Of a stretch of DNA of 64,000 nt, positions 1-6,819 are shown one piece after another. Below the pieces are notes generated by a model. That model ran no database searches. It saw only the letters and a program-made list of their open reading frames with translations, and was not told where the DNA came from. Source of the DNA: Sediminibacterium sp. (GTDB lineage Bacteria > Bacteroidota > Bacteroidia > Chitinophagales > Chitinophagaceae). The translations under genes and the position numbers were made by a program. Positions within the stretch are counted from its first letter, which is position 1; the number at the start of each line of letters is the position of its first letter. The DNA lies in contig JAEUVE010000018.1 of NCBI GenBank assembly GCA_016786865.1, positions 1-64,000 of the forward strand. The letters are read 5' to 3'.

Positions 1-31
1 CCAAGGGTATACCGAGAAAAACAAAACCAGT

Positions 32-84
32 CTAATGGGCTTCTTTTCGCTTCGGCTTCGCCTACGCTACAATCAGCCCATTAG
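32..84. repeat. 10-bp inverted repeat with long loop
   Basis: A perfect 10-base stem (32-41 with 75-84, ctaatgggct and its complement) encloses a 33-base loop made of cttcgg/cttcgc-like steps. No T-run follows on either side, so it is a weak terminator candidate. It lies in the non-coding left edge next to the attC-like site and may belong to a neighbouring cassette. No gene is visible in 1-191 apart from a 15-codon frame on the minus strand (about 165 down to 118). Confidence 0.4.
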
Positions 85-191
85 CATTAAAAGAAAAAAT
101 ATTATACATTTAATGCGTACTCAAAATGGGGAGCCTTCACATGTTTCTTTTTTGATTTCTTTTGCCATAAAGGTTTATTTTTTTGGCTACT

Positions 192-346
192 GCTAACGTT
201 CTGGGCTTTGCGAAGGGCGGGGGGCTTCTGCTGGCTTGGCCACTAAAGCCCCGATTGGTTAAAGCCAAATTACAGAAGCTTGGTCAGAAATCCAACAGTT
301 GGTGGGCCGGGCTTTGTCGCCGCCTTTTGCAAAGCCACTTGTTAGC
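192..346 (-). other. attC-like integron recombination site
   Basis: Two arms pair over about 24 bases. Gctaac at 192-197 matches gttagc at 341-346. After an unpaired stretch of 6 and 4 bases, a second box ggctttgc (204-212) pairs with gcaaagcc (329-336). Between the boxes lies a long variable part with nested hairpins (gcttctg 224-230 with cagaag 273-278). Outer R boxes, mismatched spacer, inner L boxes and a structured centre are the layout of an attC site. On the minus strand it follows the SIR2 gene by 77 bases, where a cassette's attC belongs. The call rests on architecture only; no integrase is in the window. Confidence 0.55.
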
Positions 347-1778
347 TGCTGCCTTACTGCTCGTTCGGAGTTCAACTGTTTGAGGTTCGCACAAAAGTTT
401 AGTAGAAGTGTTTGCCATTTTGGCTATGAAACTATTGACGTCCAGTTGTTATAGAAGTCGCTGCCAATTCCTTTCCACCAGTATCGTGTCTGTCCATCTT
501 TTGAATTTATCCAACCATTTTGAATTTCTTTTTCCCTTGGTTCAATGAAACCTCCGTCAATCGGTTCAATAGATTGAAGTGTTGCGATTACATCATCATC
601 CCACCTGTCAAACAAAACATTCTCGTAGTCAATAGGCTGTCCAGCAGGTGTAGCCTTTCTTTCCTTGTCTTCTGCATCAAGCCACGGTCTTATATAACCC
701 ACTATAATGCATTTCCCTTTAAACAAGGAAATCATATTGTTAATATGTGTGTCAGAGAAACTGTAACCAACTAAAACAAGCAAGTCGGAATTTAAAATGT
801 CGTTTTGAAGTGAATAATAAAATTGTAAATATGGATTGAATTTCATTCGTTCTAACTTGTGATAACCTGTAATAATTGGAGTTGCAATTAAAGGTTCTCT
901 ATTCATTCCGTATAAAGATGATTGTGTATAGCTCAAATAGTTAACTGGAGTTTTTTGCTTTCTCATTTGGTTAGCATTTAAATCATTTTTCCATAGAATA
1001 CTTCCGTGCAAATTATAGTGGCTATCCATATCATATTGCTTCATTACTTTTTCCGATTCAAAATTTCCATTTTCGTCAAACCCATCATAAAAGTCAAGAT
1101 ATTTATTTAACCAAGTGTCATAATTTAAAGTGTAAAATCTTCGTGTGAACTTTGATTCAGGTAAATGCCTTTTAAGAAATTCCGTTTCAAATTTTCGCAT
1201 GCCAATATTCTTACTGTCAGAATTAAATGTTTTAAGCTCGGCAATAATTGCATCAATAAAATAAGAGTAAATCGTTCTGACAATTTGATTTAGTGATTCA
1301 ATTTTCGTTGCTGAAATGAGGGCTTTTAAATCTTTACTGATAACATCTTTTAAAATTAGAAAAGATGGTTTTACTCCTTTTGACTTTGATAAGTTCTTTA
1401 GAATAGAAGGGGTTTTCTTAGCTATTTCGGGTTTGTTGTATGATGTCAAATGTGAATAAAGTTCCTCTAATAAATGAATGAGTGTTTCAAAATTTACAAT
1501 TGATAAGTCGCAATCATTTTTAGTTCTTCTTGTGTAGTGATGGCAAAGTTTTCTATAAAAATATTCACCTGGCGTTTTTCCGTCAATGCTAAACTTTGGA
1601 ATATCTAACTCTCTTAATTTCTTTGTCAGGTGTGCAGTAGAAGGTCCACCGAAGTCGGGTGGTAATGTAAAACCTGCACCTGTTAGAATTGTCACTTTAC
1701 TTTTCATTGTCGTATTTTTACCAGTCAGTTTCTTGCAGAATATTTCAAGCTAGCACTGCCCCAAACGGTTGCAGCTAA
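193..1778 (-). mobile_element. Putative integron gene cassette carrying a SIR2 gene
   Basis: On the minus strand the unit begins at gttagctgc (1779-1771) and ends at the attC-like site, whose outer box reads gttagcag (197-190). Both ends therefore share G/TTAGC followed by a near-identical base pair. The unit holds one gene, oriented with its 3' end toward the attC, as in standard cassettes. No second attC is visible to the right of 1779, and no intI is present, so this could be a lone cassette at a secondary site or the edge of an integrase-less attC cluster that continues leftwards. The inside is clearly more AT-rich than the neighbouring core genes. Confidence 0.45.
424..1707 (-). CDS. SIR2-family protein (probable NAD-consuming defence effector)
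   Basis: The 427-residue protein keeps the SIR2-type NAD-binding signature: GAGFT at 10-14 followed by a GGPST loop (20-24), TLNYD at 193-197, LHG with the putative catalytic His at 234, and GYSFSD at 314-319. This order matches the stand-alone SIR2_2-like families, several of which deplete NAD during phage infection; that function is inferred here, not seen. No second defence domain, signal peptide or membrane segment is evident. The C-terminal 80 residues have no recognised motif. The gene is AT-rich and lies in a cassette-like unit without partner genes. Start ATG at 1707 places the GAG motif at the usual distance from the N terminus. Confidence 0.75.
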   Translation of the reverse strand: MKSKVTILTGAGFTLPPDFGGPSTAHLTKKLRELDIPKFSIDGKTPGEYFYRKLCHHYTRRTKNDCDLSIVNFETLIHLLEELYSHLTSYNKPEIAKKTPSILKNLSKSKGVKPSFLILKDVISKDLKALISATKIESLNQIVRTIYSYFIDAIIAELKTFNSDSKNIGMRKFETEFLKRHLPESKFTRRFYTLNYDTWLNKYLDFYDGFDENGNFESEKVMKQYDMDSHYNLHGSILWKNDLNANQMRKQKTPVNYLSYTQSSLYGMNREPLIATPIITGYHKLERMKFNPYLQFYYSLQNDILNSDLLVLVGYSFSDTHINNMISLFKGKCIIVGYIRPWLDAEDKERKATPAGQPIDYENVLFDRWDDDVIATLQSIEPIDGGFIEPREKEIQNGWINSKDGQTRYWWKGIGSDFYNNWTSIVS

Positions 1779-1779
1779 C
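1774..1779 (-). other. Possible cassette boundary half-site (GTTAGC)
   Basis: Minus strand reads gttagctgc at 1779-1771, the same core as the outer box of the attC-like site at 190-197. It lies 67 bases upstream of the SIR2 start codon. No complementary gttagc box is found on the plus strand to its right up to the tRNA, so it is a single core rather than a complete second site. Confidence 0.35.
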
Positions 1780-2038
1780 TTAAAATAAGCCTACTAGCAG
1801 TACTTCTTCCCATGCTCACGCCACCTCAGTCCCATATGGGATAAGTCAATACACCACACTTGAGTACAGGCATTGCACTAACAGTAAGAATATTGGGGGG
1901 GATAGATGAAATAATTCTACAATATAAAAATTTGTACGAATTAACCAATTAAAATATATGATAGGGTGGATAAGATGTGGGAGAGAACAGGACTGTCGGC
2001 TCCACTTCGTTGCGCCGACTTCGGGAGGGGGGCGTACC
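1780..2038. other. Non-coding stretch with small hairpins
   Basis: No convincing gene is seen. Local structure includes a 12-base palindrome tcccatatggga (about 1831-1842), a gtcggc/gccgac hairpin (1995-2000 with 2014-2019) and a cttcggg/cccgaag hairpin (2019-2025 with 2037-2043). The bases around 1982-1994 resemble the T-arm side of a tRNA read in reverse, but no complete cloverleaf can be drawn. Confidence 0.4.
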
Positions 2039-2164
2039 CGAAGACAAGAAAAAGTCCTTGCTTGCTTCGCAAGCCGGGGATTTTTCTGTCCGCTCCCCAA
2101 AGCAAGCTTCGGTCGCGGCCATAAAAAAATCCCGCACTATGTGCAGGACTTTTTCTTGTCTTCG
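2039..2164. repeat. 126-bp element with perfect 20-bp terminal inverted repeats
   Basis: Arms 2039-2058 and 2145-2164 are exact reverse complements (20 of 20). The right arm abuts the mature 3' end of the tRNA-Leu gene. Inside lie a gcttgc/gcaagc hairpin with a ttc loop (2060-2074) and the tRNA terminator. The layout resembles a small non-autonomous inverted-repeat element, or an inverted duplication of the tRNA trailer. No coding capacity is present and no target-site duplication is obvious. Confidence 0.55.
2123..2147 (-). terminator. Rho-independent terminator of tRNA-Leu
   Basis: On the minus strand a 7-bp stem (cctgcac with gtgcggg, one G-U pair) and a 3-base loop are followed by a run of seven T. 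It begins 17 bases after the tRNA 3' end. Confidence 0.7.
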
Positions 2165-2248
2165 TGCCCAGAACAGGAATCGAACCTGCACTACCTTGCG
2201 ATAACCAGATTTTGAGTCTAGCGCGTCTACCAGTTCCGCCATCTGGGC
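2165..2248 (-). tRNA. tRNA-Leu (anticodon CAA)
   Basis: The 84-base sequence folds as a class II tRNA. It has a 7-bp acceptor stem gcccaga/tctgggc with discriminator A, a D-arm with GGTAGACGC, an anticodon loop CTCAAAA giving CAA, a long variable arm (ttatcgcaaggta), and a T-arm with GGTTCGATTCC. CCA is not encoded. The AT-rich cassette region begins directly downstream of its 3' end, the usual place for integration at tRNA genes, so it may mark the core/accessory boundary. Confidence 0.95.
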
Positions 2249-2306
2249 TTTTACGGGCTGCAATATTAATTCATGATCTCATATCAGCCAAATAAAACTA
2301 AGCCAA

Positions 2307-2813
2307 CTATTGGAGCCCCTGGACTATCCGATCCAGGTATTTCTTCTGGTAGTAATAGTTTTTTACTTGCAACAACTCTTTTTCGGTATCAGCACCTTCC
2401 TGATAATTTGCCATAATTGCTTCAACAGGTTCATATATGTTGTTTTGTAGGGTTTGTATTGCGGTTTCCAGTGCTGCTCGGGCTGCTGCATCTTCCTTGT
2501 CCAGTTCCATCACCTGCTCGTTCAGTTCCATTACTTCCATCAGAAAGTCGGGGGGGAGCTGGAATTTTTCTTCTTCGGCTATTAATCCATGCAGTTGAAG
2601 TATGTATTTTATTGTGGCTTCCTCCGATTGAAATACTTTGTAGGCATGGTTTACCTGTGCCGATTTTTCCAACACTTCCTGCTGCTGTGCGGCGTCTGTT
2701 CCGCCAAAAAAATCGGGGTGGTATTTCCGGCTCAACGCATAGTATTGCTTTTTTACCTGCTCCTGATCGGGTCGGAAACTTACCGGTATTTCATATAGTT
2801 CAAAGTAATTCAT
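2307..2813 (-). CDS. hscB: Fe-S cluster co-chaperone HscB
   Basis: A 168-residue J-domain protein. The HPD motif that stimulates the Hsp70 ATPase is at residues 32-34, followed by the C-terminal helical domain (from about 85) that in HscB binds the scaffold IscU. Length matches the family. It would act with HscA in transferring Fe-S clusters from the scaffold. No hscA, iscU or ferredoxin gene is adjacent, so it is a stand-alone gene here, divergent from the dehydrogenase on the plus strand. Start ATG at 2813 gives the usual N terminus (NYFELYEIP). Confidence 0.9.
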   Translation of the reverse strand: MNYFELYEIPVSFRPDQEQVKKQYYALSRKYHPDFFGGTDAAQQQEVLEKSAQVNHAYKVFQSEEATIKYILQLHGLIAEEEKFQLPPDFLMEVMELNEQVMELDKEDAAARAALETAIQTLQNNIYEPVEAIMANYQEGADTEKELLQVKNYYYQKKYLDRIVQGLQ

Positions 2814-2894
2814 ATCTGCAAATAAGTGGCTAAGTTAAAGGGTATTCTGAGGGGCTTCTGCCCCCGATTGCTTATCTTGCGCAAAACTACGATA

Positions 2895-4097
2895 ATGCTT
2901 GTTATAGGACTGATAAGAGAGGGTAAAATTCCTGCTGATAATCGTGTAGCGCTAACGCCCGCTCAATGCAAGTTTCTTACGAAAAACTTTGCGGATATTA
3001 AGATCGTTGTTCAGCCTTCTGCTACCAGGAGCTATAAAGACAGTGAGTATGCGCATGCCGGGGTTCAGCTGTCGGAGAACCTGGATGATTGCAACCTCCT
3101 GCTGGGTATTAAAGAAGTGCCCGTGAACCAACTGATTCCAAATAAACGCTATATGTTCTTCTCCCATACCAAAAAAATGCAGCCCTACAACCAGGGACTG
3201 ATGCGGACCATGGTGGAGAAAAATATTACCCTGATCGATTATGAGTGTCTGGAGCACAAAGATGGCCAGCGCATCATTGGTTTTGGCTTCTTCGCCGGCA
3301 TTGTGGGTGCGCACAACGGCATCATGGCCTATGGTAATAAAACCGGTGAATTCCACCTGCAGCGGGTGCACAAGGCCAAAGACTACCGTGAACTGATCCA
3401 CAGCTATTTTGGTCTTAAATTGCCCCCGGTTAAAATTGCCGTTACCGGTAGTGGGAGGGTGGCGCATGGTATCCTCGAAATTATGAACCTTATGGATGCC
3501 CAGGAAGTGGAGCCGGAAGACTACCTGGCCAAAGAATTTGAATATCCAGTTTATGTGCAGCTCAAAGGAGCCGATCTCTATCGGCATAAAGAAACCGGCA
3601 AATATTCCCGGGAACATTTTCACGAGCATGCCGATGAATATGATTGCCTGTTCCCCAACTATTGTTCCCAAACCGATATCCTGATGAACGGAATTTACTG
3701 GAGCCCCGAAATGCCGCGCCTCTTCAGCATGGACATGCTGCAAAGCCCCGATTTCCGCATCAAGACCATTGCCGATATTACCGACGATAAATATGGAAGC
3801 GTGCCTTGTAATCTGGGCGATTCTACCATCAATGATCCGGTATATGGGGTTAATAAACAAACGGGTGAAAAAACAGCTCCCTATATTGATGGCAGCATCG
3901 ATATCATGGCTGTTGGGAACCTGCCCAATGAATTGCCCCGCGATGCCAGCCGCTTCTTTGGGGAACAACTGATCAAATACATTCTGAACGATATCCGCAA
4001 GGGTGGTTCTGAACTGATCGATAAAGCTACGATTCTAAACAAGGGTCAGCTTACTCCTTATTTCGATTACCTGGCCGAATACGCCGGTACAAAATAG
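2895..4097 (+). CDS. Saccharopine/alanine dehydrogenase-family NAD(P)-dependent oxidoreductase
   Basis: The 400-residue protein begins with the AlaDH/PNT N-terminal-type fold (MLVIGLIREGK, conserved Arg and Lys at 8 and 10, NRVALTP) and has a Rossmann loop GSGRVAHG in the middle. It resembles NAD-dependent, lysine-forming saccharopine dehydrogenases, but substrate cannot be fixed from sequence. An upstream ATG at 2826 would add 23 residues that look non-native (GILRGFCPRLL), so the ATG at 2895 is chosen. No lysine-pathway gene is near. It converges on mutS across a hairpin at 4111-4134. Confidence 0.75.
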   Translation: MLVIGLIREGKIPADNRVALTPAQCKFLTKNFADIKIVVQPSATRSYKDSEYAHAGVQLSENLDDCNLLLGIKEVPVNQLIPNKRYMFFSHTKKMQPYNQGLMRTMVEKNITLIDYECLEHKDGQRIIGFGFFAGIVGAHNGIMAYGNKTGEFHLQRVHKAKDYRELIHSYFGLKLPPVKIAVTGSGRVAHGILEIMNLMDAQEVEPEDYLAKEFEYPVYVQLKGADLYRHKETGKYSREHFHEHADEYDCLFPNYCSQTDILMNGIYWSPEMPRLFSMDMLQSPDFRIKTIADITDDKYGSVPCNLGDSTINDPVYGVNKQTGEKTAPYIDGSIDIMAVGNLPNELPRDASRFFGEQLIKYILNDIRKGGSELIDKATILNKGQLTPYFDYLAEYAGTK

Positions 4098-4110
4098 TTT
4101 GTTGCAATTG

Positions 4111-4134
4111 GCGGCTGATTAATGTTTCAGCCGC
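4111..4134. terminator. Hairpin between convergent genes
   Basis: An 8-bp perfect stem gcggctga/tcagccgc with a 7- to 8-base loop lies between the dehydrogenase stop and the mutS stop, followed on the plus strand by tattt. It probably ends transcription from both sides, although the T-tract is short. Confidence 0.5.
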
Positions 4135-6749
4135 TATTTCAGCAAGGCTTTTACCTCGTTGAGTTTCATCAACGCTTCTACCGGTGTAAGCTGGTTGATG
4201 TCGATGGCATTCAGCTTGCTCCTGATTTCCTCAAAGGTTTGGGAATGTGCATCAAAGATCGATAGCTGCATCTGCGGCATGCCAACCTGTTTCAGGGCTG
4301 CTGCTGTATTGCTTCCTTCCCTGCCGTCTTCCTTTACATGCTGCTGTTCCAGTTGCTTCAGTATTTCATTGGCCCGGTTGATGAGTGCGGGCGGCATTCC
4401 TGCCATGCGTGCTACCTGTATACCAAAACTGTGCGTGCTTCCGCCTGGCGCCATTTTACGAAGGAAAATGATCTTATTGCCGATTTCCTTGTGGGTAATA
4501 TGATAGTTCCTTACCTGCTCCAGTCGCTCTTCCAGTTCGTTCAGTTCATGGTAATGCGTTGCAAACAGGGTCTTAGGTTTGAAGCTGCTGTTGTGGATGA
4601 ATTCCACCATGCTCCAGGCAATGGAAATGCCATCGTAGGTGGCTGTTCCGCGGCCGATTTCATCCAGCAATATCAGGCTGCGGGCGCTCATATTGTTGAT
4701 GATGCTGGCGGTTTCATTCATCTCTACCATAAACGTAGATTCTCCTCCGCTCAGGTTATCGGATGCGCCTACCCGCGTAAATATCTTATCGGTTAGCGGT
4801 ACCCTTGCTGCCGTGGCCGGTACAAAACTGCCCATATGGGCCATCAGGGTAATGATGGCGGTCTGGCGCAGCAAAGCGCTTTTACCACTCATATTCGGGC
4901 CCGTAAGAATAATTACTTGCTGGCTGTAAGGATCCAGTTGAATATCGTTGGATACATAGGTTTCATCGGCTCCAAGGTTTCTTTCGATCACCGGATGTCT
5001 TCCTTCGGTGATTGAAAGTTCCAGCCCTTCGTGCAGCTCCGGTTTTTTATAACCGAACTGTAGTGCATTTTCGGCAAAACAGTTCAGGCAATCGGTAGTA
5101 GCCAATACCTGGCCGTTTACCTGTACCGGGGCTATGTATTGCTGCAGATCCAGCAGAAGTTGGTTGTATCGTTCTGTTTCGATGTTCAGGATCTTGTCTT
5201 CCGCCCCCGTGATCTTTTCCTCGTATTCTTTCAACTCCGGGGTAATGTATCGTTCTGCACTGGTAAGGGTTTGTTTTCTGATCCAGTCGGCCGGTACTTT
5301 GCTTTTATGCGAGTTGGTTACTTCCAGGTAATAGCCAAAGACGTTGTTGAAACTGATTTTAAGCGAATGGATGCCGGTTCGCTCGGCTTCACGCTGCTGT
5401 ATATTGATCAGGTATTCTTTTCCTCCGGTGGCAATCTTTCTCAACTGATCCAGTTCCTCATCCACACCCTCGCGTATGATGCCGCCCTTGTTCACCATCA
5501 CTGGCGGAGCATCCACGATTTCTTTGTTTATGCGCTCCACAATTGCAGCGCATCCATCCAGCATGCCGGATAGTTTTTGCAGGTATTGATTGCCGGTACC
5601 TTCAAGCCAGGTTTTGATCTGTGCGGTTTGTTCCAATCCTTTGGCCAGTTGTACCACTTCACGGGGATTGATTTTACGTAGCGGAATTTTACTTACAATA
5701 CGCTCCACATCGCCGCAGGCTTTGATGGCCTGTGCAAGCTGATTACGCAGGTCTGCCTGCAGGATCAGGTATTCTACCGCATGAAGCCGTTCATTGATCT
5801 TCTGCAGATCGCGCAATGGAAATACCAGCCATCTTTTCAGCATTCTTGCACCCATCGGACTAACCGTATGGTCCAGTACCTGCAGTAAACTGATGTGCTG
5901 TTCCGACCCGGTGGGCAGGAGTTCCAGGTTGCGGATGGTGAAACGATCCATCCATAAAAAGTCTTCGCGCTCGATCCGCTGAATTGAGGTAATATGTTGC
6001 AGGTTGGGATGTTCTGTTTCTTTCAGGTAGTACAGAATAGCTCCTGCTGCAATGATGGATTCGGTTTGTCCTTCTATGCCAAACCCTTTCAGGGAGTGGG
6101 TCTGAAAATGTTTCAGCAGGCGCTCTGTGGCGGAAGCCTCTTCAAAAATCCAGCTCTCCATAGTATAGGTGTAAAACCGGCTTCCATGGTTTTCCTTGAA
6201 ATGTTTTTGGTAACTGCGCTGGAAAATAACTTCTGCTGGTTGCAGGCTCTGCAACAATTTATCTATGTACTCTTCGTTGCCCTGTGCTACAAAAAATTCT
6301 CCTGTAGATATATCGAGAAGGGCAATACCGGTTTGTTGTTCTGTAAAATGGATGGCGGCTAAAAAGTTGTTGCTTTTGTATTCCAGTAATTTATCGTTGG
6401 TGGCTACACCAGGGGTTACCATTTCCGTAACACCCCGCTTCACAATCCCTTTTACGGTTTTGGGATCTTCCAGCTGGTCGCAGATGGCTACCCGGTAACC
6501 GGCTTTTACCAGTTTGTGCAGGTAGGTATCCAGTGAGTGGTGAGGAAATCCCGCCAGTTCGCTTGATGCTGCTGCGCCATTGTTTCTTTTGGTGAGCGTA
6601 ATGCCCAATACCCTGGAGGCGATTACTGCATCCTCCCCGAATGTTTCATAAAAATCACCCACCCTGAACAACAAAACAGCATCGGGGTATTTTTGTTTAA
6701 TAGCCCGATGCTGCTGCATTAATGGTGTATCGTTTCCGCTTTTTGCCAT
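4134..6749 (-). CDS. mutS: DNA mismatch repair ATPase MutS
   Basis: Full-length MutS of 871 residues. The mismatch-binding Phe-x-Glu is at 33-35 (GDFYETFGED), the Walker A GPNMSGKS at about 617-624, and STFMVEMNET plus LLDEIGRGTATYDG (Walker B and signature) follow. It recognises mispairs and recruits MutL. The start is placed at the ATG at 6749; a frame extension to 6776 would add nine residues that overlap the promoter box at 6755-6762. It is monocistronic, and mutL is not nearby. Confidence 0.97.
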   Translation of the reverse strand: MAKSGNDTPLMQQHRAIKQKYPDAVLLFRVGDFYETFGEDAVIASRVLGITLTKRNNGAAASSELAGFPHHSLDTYLHKLVKAGYRVAICDQLEDPKTVKGIVKRGVTEMVTPGVATNDKLLEYKSNNFLAAIHFTEQQTGIALLDISTGEFFVAQGNEEYIDKLLQSLQPAEVIFQRSYQKHFKENHGSRFYTYTMESWIFEEASATERLLKHFQTHSLKGFGIEGQTESIIAAGAILYYLKETEHPNLQHITSIQRIEREDFLWMDRFTIRNLELLPTGSEQHISLLQVLDHTVSPMGARMLKRWLVFPLRDLQKINERLHAVEYLILQADLRNQLAQAIKACGDVERIVSKIPLRKINPREVVQLAKGLEQTAQIKTWLEGTGNQYLQKLSGMLDGCAAIVERINKEIVDAPPVMVNKGGIIREGVDEELDQLRKIATGGKEYLINIQQREAERTGIHSLKISFNNVFGYYLEVTNSHKSKVPADWIRKQTLTSAERYITPELKEYEEKITGAEDKILNIETERYNQLLLDLQQYIAPVQVNGQVLATTDCLNCFAENALQFGYKKPELHEGLELSITEGRHPVIERNLGADETYVSNDIQLDPYSQQVIILTGPNMSGKSALLRQTAIITLMAHMGSFVPATAARVPLTDKIFTRVGASDNLSGGESTFMVEMNETASIINNMSARSLILLDEIGRGTATYDGISIAWSMVEFIHNSSFKPKTLFATHYHELNELEERLEQVRNYHITHKEIGNKIIFLRKMAPGGSTHSFGIQVARMAGMPPALINRANEILKQLEQQHVKEDGREGSNTAAALKQVGMPQMQLSIFDAHSQTFEEIRSKLNAIDINQLTPVEALMKLNEVKALLK

Positions 6750-6754
6750 GGCGA

Positions 6755-6762
6755 CAAATATA
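6755..6762 (-). promoter_or_regulatory. Bacteroidota -7 promoter box (TATATTTG) of mutS
   Basis: An exact TAnnTTTG match on the minus strand, 5 bases upstream of the mutS ATG. No good -33 partner was found, so support comes from position and consensus only. Transcription would start near or in the start codon. Confidence 0.5.
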
Positions 6763-6819
6763 ACGATGCTCTGCAAGCGTTATAAGGCCGGGTGGCGATA
6801 TGTGGAAAAGTAACTGCTC

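Noticed and set aside
183-383. A 66-codon plus-strand reading frame
   Set aside because: It overlays the palindromic attC-like site, and its composition follows the inverted repeat, so it is not coding.
1846-2263. Several short frames on both strands near the tRNA
   Set aside because: They run across the tRNA gene and the 20-bp inverted repeats and share no coding pattern.
2952-3968. A 338-codon minus-strand frame
   Set aside because: It is antisense to the dehydrogenase and reflects its codon bias; no family pattern.
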